A stretch of 64,000 nucleotides of DNA from Dyadobacter luticola (GCF_005860805.1 NZ_VCEJ01000005.1:992001-1056000); one strand, 5' to 3'. Positions 37,603 to 45,076 are shown, counted from the stretch's first letter. A program made the numbers and translations. Notes: generated by a model from the letters alone, not told the origin.

Positions 37603-37640
37603 GATCTACATTTGTAATTTATACTCTACAAATGTAGATC
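37603..37640. promoter_or_regulatory. BlaI-type operator (two TACAnnTGTA dyads in a perfect inverted repeat)
   Basis: GATCTACATTTGTA (37603-37616) and TACAAATGTAGATC (37627-37640) are perfect 14-base inverted repeats. Inside them are two separate palindromes, TACATTTGTA (37607-37616) and TACAAATGTA (37627-37636), spaced 20 bases centre to centre, as expected for two BlaI dimers on the same DNA face. The site lies between blaI and the divergent TonB receptor and may control both. Confidence 0.88.
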
Positions 37641-37738
37641 AATAATTTTATAAATCAACTTTTTGTTAAAAAAATATAATTAGGTGCTTGTGGCGAGGGA
37701 AATCAACATTGCAGGACAGTTAGTATCCGCCTGGCGAC

Positions 37739-37746
37739 TATTTTTG
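37739..37746 (+). promoter_or_regulatory. -7 promoter element TATTTTTG before the TonB receptor
   Basis: This is a TAnnTTTG match 24 bases before the chosen ATG at 37771. The -33 match is poor. Confidence 0.35.
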
Positions 37747-37770
37747 CAGCCTATACCTGACTTGTTTGAA

Positions 37771-40083
37771 ATGCTGAGAATATTACCGTTTCTGCTGCTA
37801 CTCTTTACTTCCAGTTTTGCCCAAAACCTTTCCTCCACCATCCGTGGTACCGTCCGGGATGCGGATACCGGCTCTCCGCTCGTCGGTGCGACAGTGCGGA
37901 TCACGCCCGGGAACGAAGGGAATATTACCGGCCCTGACGGCACATTCCGGTTTGTAAGCCTGGAACCGGGGCGCTACCAGCTCACGATTTCCTACGTCGG
38001 CTTCAAAACGGTGCATATCCCCGAAATCCTGCTCGAATCGGGCAAGGAAAGTATCAACCAGGTTCGCCTCGCACCTTCAGGCACCGACTTGCAGGAAGCA
38101 ACGGTTTCGGGCGCTCAATCCGTGGCGGTAAACAGCGTGCAGCCGATCACCATCGAGCAAACTTACAGGTATGCAGCTACTTACATGGACCCGGCACGTG
38201 TTGCCACTTCCTTTCCGGGCGTGGCTGCGGCGAATGATCAGGCGAATAGTCTCGTCGTGCGCGGAAACTCGCCAAACACTTTGCAGTGGCGGCTCGAAGG
38301 TGTGGAAATCGTCAATCCAAACCATTTATCCAATGCAGGAACATTCAGCGACCAGCCTACTTCCACCGGCGGCGGCGTGAACATTCTCAGCACGCAGTTG
38401 CTCGCTACTTCCAATTTTCTGGCCGGTCCGTTCCCGGCACAATACGGCAATGTGACCGGCGCGGTGCTGGATATGAATTTGCGTAAAGGCAATGATGAAA
38501 AGACCGAATACACCGCACAGGCCAGCTTGCTCGGCCTCGATCTGGCGGTGGAAGGGCCGTTTTCCAAAAAATCAAAAGCATCATATCTCATCAATTATCG
38601 CTACTCTTTCACTGGACTGCTGGGTGTTTTGGGCGTGAAGTTTGGCGGGGAGGATATCCGGTTTCAGGATCTTTCTTTCAATCTCAATTTTCCAACCGCG
38701 AAAGGAGGGAAGTTCACTGTTTTCGGGATGGGGGGAGTCAGCAGCAACACCTTTGAGCCTGAGAAAGATACGCTTACGTGGGAGGTTGAAAAGGACCGTC
38801 AGAATATTTTATATAAAAACAAAATGATGGCCAGCGGCTTTACTTACGAGCAGCCGCTCAGCAGCAAAGCATCGATCAGGACGGTGGTGGCAGGCTCTGT
38901 ATTAAACGCTTCAAGGGTTGCCTACCTGGTGGATAAAACCACATTTGACAGGTCAGAGTTGCTCAGTAACAGCGATTTGATCAATGGTAAAATCTCTTTT
39001 AACACCACATTGAACTATCGCTTTAATGTGCGGCACAAATTGAAAATCGGTACGTTTTTGACCTATAATAAATATGAAACGCCTTCGTATTCTGCGCGTG
39101 ATCCTTTAAAAAGCTGGGTGGTACAGCCATTTGTTGCCTGGACATACCAAATCGCGCCGAATGTGATCGCGGAGGCGGGTCTTCATGCCATGATCAGTAA
39201 GTTGCAGGCACCGGCAGCGAAAACGAATATTTTGCCTGAGCCGCGTGCTTCTGTTAAATGGCAACTTAATCCGACCACACAAATCAGTGCGTCATACGGT
39301 CTTCATAGTCAATTGCAAAACAGCAGCTTATATACTACCCGGCTTTACGACATTGAGCCTTACAGCAACTCAGGCCTGACACCCACCCGATCGAGTCAGG
39401 TGGTTGTAGGATTTCAAAAATTTTTCAACAAGAGTAACAGTTTGAAAATCGAAGCGTACTGGCAGCATTTGTTTGATGTGCCGGTAGGAGCAGGTTTGCG
39501 GGACAATTATTCGGCGGTAAACATCATTGAAGAGCCCGTCGGCGAGTTTCTGAAAAACCAGGGCACGGCAAGGAATTATGGGGTAGAAGTGAGTTATCAA
39601 AAGTTTTTGACCAACAATTTTTACATGCTGGTTTCCGGCTCGCTGTATGACGCTACTTATGTGGACTATCTGGGTCAGCGCCACGCCAGTCGGTTTGATG
39701 GCAAACATACATTCAGTCTGACCAGCGGCAAGGAATTCAAAACTTTCAACCAAACCATGTGGGGCGTGAATGTGAAGGCTTTATGGATTGGAGGTTTCCG
39801 CGAAAAACCCATCGACGCCGAATATTCGCAAAAATTGGGATACACGATATATGAAGCACAAAGCAGCTACACCGTCAAACTAAAAGACTACTTCCGCCCC
39901 GACCTGCGCATCTACCGCAAAAAAAGCAAAGCAAAATACAGCACCACCCTCGCCCTCGATCTCCAAAACGTAGCGGGCATCAAAAACCAGGCGTACCGAT
40001 ATTACGATTCGGTAAAAAGAAGCATTGTGACACAGAATCAGCTGGGGTTGATACCAGTGTTGAGTTATCGGGTGGAGTTTTAA
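37771..40083 (+). CDS. TonB-dependent receptor with carboxypeptidase-like domain
   Basis: This is a 770-residue outer-membrane receptor. The signal peptide MLRILPFLLLLFTSSFAQ begins at the ATG at 37771; the longer frame from a GTG at 37684 adds residues unlike a signal. A carboxypeptidase-regulatory-like domain (about 25-105, GTVRDADTGSPLVGATVRIT) is followed by a plug (about 120-235, VRGNSPNTLQWRLEGVEI) and a barrel ending in an aromatic residue (SYRVEF). There is no SusD partner, so it is of the siderophore/metal/other type. It is divergent from the blaI/M56 pair and might be under that operator. The 3' end is followed by the octamer repeat array. Confidence 0.9.
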   Translation: MLRILPFLLLLFTSSFAQNLSSTIRGTVRDADTGSPLVGATVRITPGNEGNITGPDGTFRFVSLEPGRYQLTISYVGFKTVHIPEILLESGKESINQVRLAPSGTDLQEATVSGAQSVAVNSVQPITIEQTYRYAATYMDPARVATSFPGVAAANDQANSLVVRGNSPNTLQWRLEGVEIVNPNHLSNAGTFSDQPTSTGGGVNILSTQLLATSNFLAGPFPAQYGNVTGAVLDMNLRKGNDEKTEYTAQASLLGLDLAVEGPFSKKSKASYLINYRYSFTGLLGVLGVKFGGEDIRFQDLSFNLNFPTAKGGKFTVFGMGGVSSNTFEPEKDTLTWEVEKDRQNILYKNKMMASGFTYEQPLSSKASIRTVVAGSVLNASRVAYLVDKTTFDRSELLSNSDLINGKISFNTTLNYRFNVRHKLKIGTFLTYNKYETPSYSARDPLKSWVVQPFVAWTYQIAPNVIAEAGLHAMISKLQAPAAKTNILPEPRASVKWQLNPTTQISASYGLHSQLQNSSLYTTRLYDIEPYSNSGLTPTRSSQVVVGFQKFFNKSNSLKIEAYWQHLFDVPVGAGLRDNYSAVNIIEEPVGEFLKNQGTARNYGVEVSYQKFLTNNFYMLVSGSLYDATYVDYLGQRHASRFDGKHTFSLTSGKEFKTFNQTMWGVNVKALWIGGFREKPIDAEYSQKLGYTIYEAQSSYTVKLKDYFRPDLRIYRKKSKAKYSTTLALDLQNVAGIKNQAYRYYDSVKRSIVTQNQLGLIPVLSYRVEF

Positions 40084-40085
40084 TT

Positions 40086-40230
40086 TTGAATGATTGAATG
40101 ATTGAATGATTGAATGATTGAATAAGTATATTTTTCATTCACTCATTCACTCATTCACTCATTCACTCATTCTATCATTCAGTCATTCAGTCATTCAATC
40201 ATTCAATCATTCAGTCATTCAGTCATTCAA
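40086..40230. repeat. octamer repeat array forming an inverted hairpin (copy 2)
   Basis: Five tandem TTGAATGA-type units (40086-40125) are followed by a 9-base spacer and 12 tandem TCATTCAN units (40135-40230). The units are complementary, so the first arm can pair with the second in several registers. The last base of the right-hand units varies in runs (C C C C, A, G G, A A, G G, A). It starts 3 bases after the TonB receptor stop. The array at 5922-6018 uses the same unit. Unit number probably varies between strains through slippage. Confidence 0.9.
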
Positions 40231-40297
40231 AATTCATTTCCCCCCAACGAAACTTTTCTTTCCACGAAATTGTAACTAACATTACGATCAAAAACCC

Positions 40298-40666
40298 GGG
40301 GGTGACTGGAATTGACAGCGGGTTGGAAGTCTGTGTGTAAGCATGTCGGGAGTTGAGGATACCTCCCGTAAATAATGTTCTCAAACAATAACTGGCGAAT
40401 ATAACTACGCCATGGCTGCTTAATCCGGAGGATTAACCAAATGCCATCATCTCTCCACCCCACGTGCTGCCGGGTGGGTCCCGAGGTGTCGAACCGCAGC
40501 GCTGGTTGGTATATTGATGCGTAAAACCAACGAGACCCTAGTATCTAAGGCTTAGACGCGGGTCCGCCGCGAACCTTGTCTGGCCCGACAACCTAATCGA
40601 GGATAAGCATGTAGAAGGCGCAGGGTTTCCCTGTTCTGGACGAGGGTTCGAATCCCTCCATCTCCA
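40298..40666 (+). ncRNA. ssrA: tmRNA
   Basis: This transfer-messenger RNA rescues stalled ribosomes and tags the unfinished protein for degradation. The 5' end GGGGGTG (40298-40304) pairs with CATCTCC (40659-40665) as the acceptor stem with two G-T wobbles. The T-arm region GAGGGTTCGAATCCCTC is at 40642-40658, and the discriminator A is at 40666 with no encoded CCA. The tag reading frame ends GGC GAA TAT AAC TAC GCC ATG GCT GCT TAA (40394-40423), giving G-E-Y-N-Y-A-M-A-A, the Bacteroidota tag style. The 5' domain GACTGGAATTGACAG is also characteristic. The gene is 369 bases and is followed by a strong terminator. Confidence 0.95.
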
Positions 40667-40669
40667 CGT

Positions 40670-40706
40670 AAAAGTCTGCAAATCATTGATTTGCAGACTT
40701 TTTTGT
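40670..40706. terminator. perfect bidirectional terminator after tmRNA
   Basis: The 16-base arms AAAAGTCTGCAAATCA (40670-40685) and TGATTTGCAGACTTTT (40687-40702) are perfectly complementary with a T-run. It serves ssrA and the convergent membrane-protein gene, whose stop codon (40683-40685) lies inside the stem. Confidence 0.92.
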
Positions 40707-41507
40707 TTTCCTTAGCAAATTCACCCCAATCACATACGGCATTAGCAGGGTGATAGCCGGGATATAGGACACATAGTTGGCAATGACAAGCGGCGCGGGG
40801 AGGTTGGCGGGCAGCAGGTTTAATAGTGCGCCCAGGCAACAGAAGAAAATGTAGATAGAGCTGGCAAGCCGACTGAGATGGCCAGATCTGCTTAGCGCAT
40901 AAGCGAACATAGCTGTGCCTAAGTAGATCAGTGTTACTTCTGCCATTCTTACAACAGTGAAGGCGGTGGATAGTGTTTGAAGCCAGTCGGGCTCGGCAGG
41001 CGCCCCGGGTTGAGAATATTTCACAAATACATTCGTCAGAAAAAATCCCCAGTAGATCATGTTTGCGATGAAAAGTGGAAGCGCTATTACAAACATCATC
41101 TTGCCGACCTTTGCGAAACGCACACCCGGGCCGCTCTTAAGCATATCATACATTCTAAAAAAACCAATCGCGGTGAACGTACCGCTCACGATTAGAATGC
41201 AGTATCGCAATTGCTGCTCCCATGCTAGCGCTGCCCATCCCTCGGCAGTTTCAGGCGGCGGGCCCATTCCGGCAAAAACAGAAACAGGCGCCCAGGACAT
41301 GATTAGGGGCCATGCGATGCCGCGAACAGTCTCACTTTTTGCATCTCCCAGCGTCTTCACAGCCAGGAACATGAGCAGCATGTTCAGGAACCAGCCCGGC
41401 AGGTAAACCCAATGGGATTGGTGCCCCAAAACAAAAGCCATCACGGTTACGATGACGGGAACAGCGAGGAGGAAGACATAGCTAAGTTTCTGATTGAAAG
41501 TTTTCAT
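40683..41507 (-). CDS. polytopic membrane protein of unknown function
   Basis: This 274-residue integral membrane protein has about seven or eight hydrophobic helices (for example VFLLAVPVIVTVMAFVLGHQ, VYLPGWFLNMLLMFLAVKTL, MFVIALPLFIANMIYWGFFL, IYIFFCCLGALLNLLPANLP). No transporter or enzyme motif is recognised. The stop is embedded in the shared terminator downstream of tmRNA. It is the first gene on the accessory side of ssrA. Its function is unknown. Confidence 0.75.
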   Translation of the reverse strand: MKTFNQKLSYVFLLAVPVIVTVMAFVLGHQSHWVYLPGWFLNMLLMFLAVKTLGDAKSETVRGIAWPLIMSWAPVSVFAGMGPPPETAEGWAALAWEQQLRYCILIVSGTFTAIGFFRMYDMLKSGPGVRFAKVGKMMFVIALPLFIANMIYWGFFLTNVFVKYSQPGAPAEPDWLQTLSTAFTVVRMAEVTLIYLGTAMFAYALSRSGHLSRLASSIYIFFCCLGALLNLLPANLPAPLVIANYVSYIPAITLLMPYVIGVNLLRKTKKSANQ

Positions 41508-41655
41508 TAAAAAACAAACGTCAAGTACATATCAATGTATGAATGGTAAAGGACAATGCAATGACAATCAGCCTTTCTTGTATCGATGATGTCCACTACT
41601 TGCTTGACCAGTGCCATGAAAAATAAGGTTATAATCTGATTTGTTGAAGTTTTGC

Positions 41656-41715
41656 TACCTTTGAAATCTAGTAGTTTTTCATATCTACACACATTATCAA
41701 GCCGCAAAAGTGCGG
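41656..41715 (+). promoter_or_regulatory. candidate promoter and leader hairpin for the toxin-like pseudogene
   Basis: TACCTTTG (41656-41663) matches the -7 box. CCGCA (41702-41706) and TGCGG (41711-41715) make a small hairpin ending 8 bases before the ATG at 41724. The promoter would serve the broken gene and the following XRE gene. Confidence 0.35.
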
Positions 41716-41723
41716 TTGTATCC

Positions 41724-42279
41724 ATGAAGATTGTTGAGCTTACACGCATTGTGCCCGAGACGCTTTGGGCGGCCCGATTTGAAGGAAATAATGAAAACGA
41801 ATTTGACCGCACATTCAATCGGTGGGAAAATTCGGAATATTTGGATGCATTTTTCACCGAGCATGAGCAGGATCTTGTCAAAGATTTTTACGGCTATTGC
41901 TCAGTAAGCCAAGCTGTTTCGATTACATTGTCAGAAGCGGATGCATTTGAAAAACAGTTATTGAGCGTAGCACAAGGGCAGGATTTGGAAAAAGGCTCGG
42001 AGATATTTTTAAAGCACTGGACAAAACTGAAAGAATCAAAATCGTAAATGAAAAGAGTAAAGCTTATGGAATGGGCGCAAAATCATGGCTCAGGGTTTAT
42101 GCTGTCAGACTAAATCTCGACCTTTTTATAATCTCGGTAGCGCAATCAAATTAACTAAGACAATGAATGAGCGCGAGCATTTGAAAGAAGAACTCGAAAA
42201 GCTGAATGTGCTCGTGAGATTTTTGAAAAAACTAAATACCGAAACCGTAGAAGATTGGGGATACATTGATTTTAAATGA
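41724..42279 (+). pseudogene. toxin-like gene broken by two frameshifts (partner of an XRE antitoxin)
   Basis: The three reading frames together restore one protein of about 185 residues. Frame 1 (41724-42047) gives MKIVELTRIVPETLWAARFE and further through an EFDRTFNRW segment. Frame 2 (about 42038-42135) gives KIVNEKSKAYGMGAKSWLRV and on to YAVRL. Frame 3 (42136-42279) gives GSAIKLTKTMNEREHLKEEL and on to WGYIDFK. Each shift equals loss of one base (near 42035 and near 42135). Proteins of this layout, with a late AIKLTxTM segment, precede small XRE genes in many Bacteroidota and look like the toxin or effector half of a type II pair. The last frame stops at TGA overlapping the ATG of the XRE gene (ATGA), confirming the old operon. 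The toxin role is inference. Confidence 0.7.
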
Positions 42280-42593
42280 ATATGCAAACGAGAGAAGATA
42301 TATTACAAAAATTGGAGTCAGTCGCAGCCGCTGAATCCAGCAAATGGAAAGAGCGCGCAGCCCGCAAAGCCGAAAATCCGAAAGCGCTTGAAAAGTCAAG
42401 GATTATTGCGATTAATATCCTGGCTCAGTTGCGCAAACTTGGAATGAGCCAAAAGGATTTGGCGGAGAAGTTGCAGGTAACACCTCAGACTGTGAATTCC
42501 TGGGTGAAAGGAAATAGCAATTTTACCATTGAGACGATTGTGCGGATTGAGGAGGTGTTGGGGGTGGAGTTGATTGGGGTTAGGGTGGGATGA
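42276..42593 (+). CDS. XRE-family helix-turn-helix protein (antitoxin-like)
   Basis: This is a 105-residue DNA-binding protein. An N-terminal helical extension (about 1-45) leads to a Cro/CI-type helix-turn-helix (LRKLGMSQKDLAEKLQVTPQ, then a TVNSWVKGNSNFTIETIVRI part). The ATG overlaps the stop of the broken upstream gene by the ATGA arrangement, so the two were translationally coupled. The reading frame is intact, which would fit an antitoxin retained after toxin loss. Confidence 0.85.
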   Translation: MNMQTREDILQKLESVAAAESSKWKERAARKAENPKALEKSRIIAINILAQLRKLGMSQKDLAEKLQVTPQTVNSWVKGNSNFTIETIVRIEEVLGVELIGVRVG

Positions 42594-42604
42594 TCATTGT
42601 GAGT

Positions 42605-42864
42605 TTACAGAATATCTCCCCATATATTTTTAAGGTCGCGAATGGAAGTCACTCTTCCAGCCTTCACGTACTTAATGCCTTCTTAAATTGCATTTAATAC
42701 TTGCAGGCCAAAAAAAAGACATCAGTTTCAGTACTTTCATCAATTGGCGTGAGTAAAACTGACTTCTTATTCTTTCCCCGGTGAATGATCACCCGTTCCT
42801 TCTCGGCAAGATCCAGATAATCCTTCTACTTTCCCCGAAATTCCCTAGCTGTTATGATTCTCAT
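42605..42864 (-). pseudogene. degraded Phd/YefM-type antitoxin gene
   Basis: Reading from the ATG at 42864 gives MRIITAREFRGK, an in-frame TAG at 42828-42826, then KDYLDLAEKERVIIHRGKNK and on to SVLLTPIDE. This matches the Phd/YefM antitoxin pattern (start, then a V-x-I-x-R-x-G-K segment). A frameshift near 42690 then leads to EGIKYVKAGRVTSIRDLKNI and WGDIL, the usual C-terminal end of this family, ending TAA at 42607-42605. There is no toxin gene beside it. Both lesions make the gene non-functional unless sequence errors are present. It fills most of the 440-base gap between the XRE gene and the 307-residue gene. Confidence 0.72.
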
Positions 42865-43033
42865 GTCTTTACGAATTTGTGTACACGAAGATAGGGAGAC
42901 TTTATCTTAGTACGAAAAGCAACAAACAGAGTTATGAACCTCATATTTAAACATCATTTTAGTGAACGAGGCCAGTGAGTAGGAAAGACGCTTTTTTACT
43001 TATCTTTTTCATTTGAAGCTTAAATAGAGAAGT

Positions 43034-43957
43034 ATGAAAATAATATTTGAGGCGGAAGCCGAGGGACTAGTTCCACTAAAGAAAACCCTTGAAATGAAAT
43101 TATATCCGCGAGTAATACGCTTTGTTCCAAACGATGAAAATAGTTTAGAAAAAGTTTCTATTGAAAGGGAAATCAAAGACTATGACCATTTATTGCCTCA
43201 AATTATATTTAAGAAAGACAGGAATCCAGAAATGTACATTCCAATGCAAAATTTTTCAGAAGAGGAAATGTTGATGCAGCACATAGAATCTTTTGCTGCT
43301 CTGGACTTTGGTTTACGAAAAATTTACTGGCAGACCCCAAGAATAACCTGGGTTCCTGAGACAGAGGATGAGAAAGTCAAAATAACAATGCCAACCTATA
43401 AGCGATCCTTTCAGTACAATTTACCTAAGTCAGAAATTACATTAACTTGGTTGCAGGAAACAGTAGTTCATCGGGATAGAGTTATGCACCTCGTATCTCC
43501 ACTGTCATTTTTCCGAATAGGATCTAATCATTTTCATAATTTCGGGTATAGCGAAGCATTTTTAAATTTTTACCTAATGCTTGAAGGCTTATTTGGAAAT
43601 GGACAATCAAAAAACCACAAGGTCGAAAACGCCTTTGAAAACGCACCAACTCTAATGCACGCTATATCAGAAACAGTTCTATACCTCGATAATGATACGG
43701 AGAAAAATACTCACAAATCCTGGATGGTGAATTTCCTACAAGAAAAGGGTTGGAAATACGACAATCTTGGTATTATCAAAGCAATAATATGTATTAGAGG
43801 GAATTTGTCTCATTATTATTTTAAAAGTAGTCGGAAACAGAGAGATAGTTTTAATGAAAAGGAAAATGAATCAATTGCCTGGATTACAATGACAATCTGC
43901 GTTTTTTCCACAATTAAGTTGCGATTGGATCCTTTTAGGGCCGGAGGCAATCAATAG
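43034..43957 (+). CDS. hypothetical protein, AT-rich (307 aa)
   Basis: This is a soluble protein of unknown function with no signal peptide or membrane segment. The C-terminal half contains helices and a conserved-looking segment (YSEAFLNFYLMLEGLFGNGQ, then IICIRGNLSHYYF) that resembles the ApeA/HEPN-like C-terminal regions of some abortive-infection proteins, with an R-x3-4-H spacing in RGNLSH. That resemblance is weak and is not used as a call. Base composition is visibly more AT-rich than neighbouring genes, and codon use differs, suggesting recent transfer. It lies alone between toxin-antitoxin remnants. Confidence 0.7.
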   Translation: MKIIFEAEAEGLVPLKKTLEMKLYPRVIRFVPNDENSLEKVSIEREIKDYDHLLPQIIFKKDRNPEMYIPMQNFSEEEMLMQHIESFAALDFGLRKIYWQTPRITWVPETEDEKVKITMPTYKRSFQYNLPKSEITLTWLQETVVHRDRVMHLVSPLSFFRIGSNHFHNFGYSEAFLNFYLMLEGLFGNGQSKNHKVENAFENAPTLMHAISETVLYLDNDTEKNTHKSWMVNFLQEKGWKYDNLGIIKAIICIRGNLSHYYFKSSRKQRDSFNEKENESIAWITMTICVFSTIKLRLDPFRAGGNQ

Positions 43958-43974
43958 TAAACTTTTCTACCAGC

Positions 43975-44034
43975 TCACCCAATCAACCGCTCCAACTGTC
44001 TCATAATCTCATCCGTATCCTTTAACATCCTGCA
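43975..44034 (-). pseudogene. fragment of the 3' end of an XRE-type gene
   Basis: The minus strand reads RMLKDTDEIMRQLERLIG and stop. This is nearly the same as the C-terminus RMLKEKDEMMERLERLIG of the intact XRE gene at 44648-45076. DNA identity is also high over about 55 bases. Only this tail remains, so it is a relic of a second copy or of a local duplication. Confidence 0.65.
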
Positions 44035-44093
44035 TTTAAATAATCAAAATTCGACAATCTCGCTAATCTCTGAGGTATCATAATTTGCGATGT

Positions 44094-44417
44094 TCAGGCA
44101 GGCTGCAAAGCCCTCGGCTCCCAAATTGCCCGGATTTTAGAAGCATCCACACGCTTCCTGGCCTGTGCAAGATCATAATTTTTCTGTACGGATAACCAAA
44201 ACTCGGCATCTGTGTTAGGGAATGCAGCACCTAAACGGATTGCCATTTCAGGTGACATCGCAGATTTTCCATTGATAATCGCAGACAGCGTTTTGCGAGT
44301 TGTCTCCAATACTGCAGCAACCTGCTCAACATTAAGTTTTTGTCCAGTTTCCTCATAAATCCCGTCAGGCGTTTCTCGGATAAGTTCGCCCGGATGAGTT
44401 GGATCAAATAAAGCCAT
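44094..44417 (-). CDS. higA: HigA-family antitoxin without an adjacent HigB
   Basis: This 107-residue protein of the HigA addiction-module group starts with the family signature DPTHPGELIRE (about residues 5-15). An XRE helix-turn-helix follows (VEQVAAVLETTRKTLSAIIN), then GKSAMSPEMAIRLGAAFPNTDAEFWL. It normally binds the HigB mRNA-cleaving toxin, which is encoded just upstream. Here the upstream side (44418-44647) contains a palindromic element and no higB. It may be a solitary antitoxin or a chromosomal regulator. Confidence 0.88.
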   Translation of the reverse strand: MALFDPTHPGELIRETPDGIYEETGQKLNVEQVAAVLETTRKTLSAIINGKSAMSPEMAIRLGAAFPNTDAEFWLSVQKNYDLAQARKRVDASKIRAIWEPRALQPA

Positions 44418-44475
44418 ATTATTGCTTCTATCTAATGTTAACTTTTATAATCAACGTATAATATATCGCATTATC

Positions 44476-44636
44476 AGCCGCAGAGCGGCTTCCTGTTTAT
44501 AGAAAATGGGTTTTAATTTACAGCAAAGGCCCCAGAGGGGTCTCCTAGTTAACGGCGGATTTACAGGAGGCCCCGCTGGGGCCGAAAAAATTTATGTTCG
44601 ATGATATTTCTATAAACAGGGAGCTCCCCCGGAGCT
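44476..44636. repeat. compound palindromic element (possible MITE/REP-like or structured RNA)
   Basis: The element has nested symmetry. Outside are two small hairpins, AGCCGC-AGA-GCGGCT (44476-44490) and AGCTCC-CCC-GGAGCT (44622-44636). Inside them are the inverted arms CCTGTTTATAGAAA (44492-44505) and TTTCTATAAACAGG (44607-44620). In the centre, GGCCCCAGAGGGGTCTCCT (44528-44546) pairs with AGGAGGCCCCGCTGGGGCC (44565-44583) with two mismatches. No coding frame fits. The GC-rich hairpins stand out from the AT-rich surroundings. It lies between higA and an XRE gene. It could be a non-autonomous mobile element or fold as RNA. Confidence 0.75.
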
Positions 44637-44647
44637 TTGTTTTTCAA

Positions 44648-45076
44648 CTATTTATTCCCCCCAATCAACCGCTCCAACCGCTCCATCATCTCATCCTTCT
44701 CCTTCAACATCCGCTCATACAAAGCAATCTTCTCCTCATGGAGCTGAATCATTTTATCAATTGGATGGATTGTGGAATTATTGAAAACCGAGGCGGGTTG
44801 AGCACAATTGTCGAAAGTGTTATTTGATATAATGTTGATAGCCTGCTGTTCATCGAAATTCCGAATTGCATCAGCCGGAATTCTCAAAATAGCCGCAACT
44901 TGCTCCAAAATATCATTATCAATCTTTTCCCTCTGTTCGAGAAGTGAGACTTTTTGCTGGTTCCAGTCTTCGCCAAGCTCAAACGCAAGCGCTTCCTGTT
45001 TGAGGCTAAATAACTCCCTGAACCTCTTTAAGTTACGGCCTTCGTGGATCTTCGGATTGGAGGTAGTATGTGCCAT
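44648..45076 (-). CDS. XRE-family transcriptional regulator with C-terminal coiled coil
   Basis: This is a 142-residue regulator. The N-terminal helix-turn-helix part has KIHEGRNLKRFRELFSLKQE and the ALAFELGEDWNQQKVSLLEQ segment, a pattern common in Bacteroidota XRE proteins. It is followed by ILEQVAAILRIPADAIRNFD and a C-terminal coiled coil (LHEEKIALYERMLKEKDEMM, then ERLERLIGGNK). The frame is open upstream to 45247, but the ATG at 45076 gives the normal N-terminus. It is next to the palindromic element. The target is unknown. Confidence 0.85.
   Translation of the reverse strand: MAHTTSNPKIHEGRNLKRFRELFSLKQEALAFELGEDWNQQKVSLLEQREKIDNDILEQVAAILRIPADAIRNFDEQQAINIISNNTFDNCAQPASVFNNSTIHPIDKMIQLHEEKIALYERMLKEKDEMMERLERLIGGNK

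Noticed and set aside
41507-41881. Minus-strand frame of 124 codons beside the membrane-protein gene
   Set aside because: It is opposite to the toxin-like gene, whose coding pattern in the plus direction is supported by the ATGA-coupled XRE partner.
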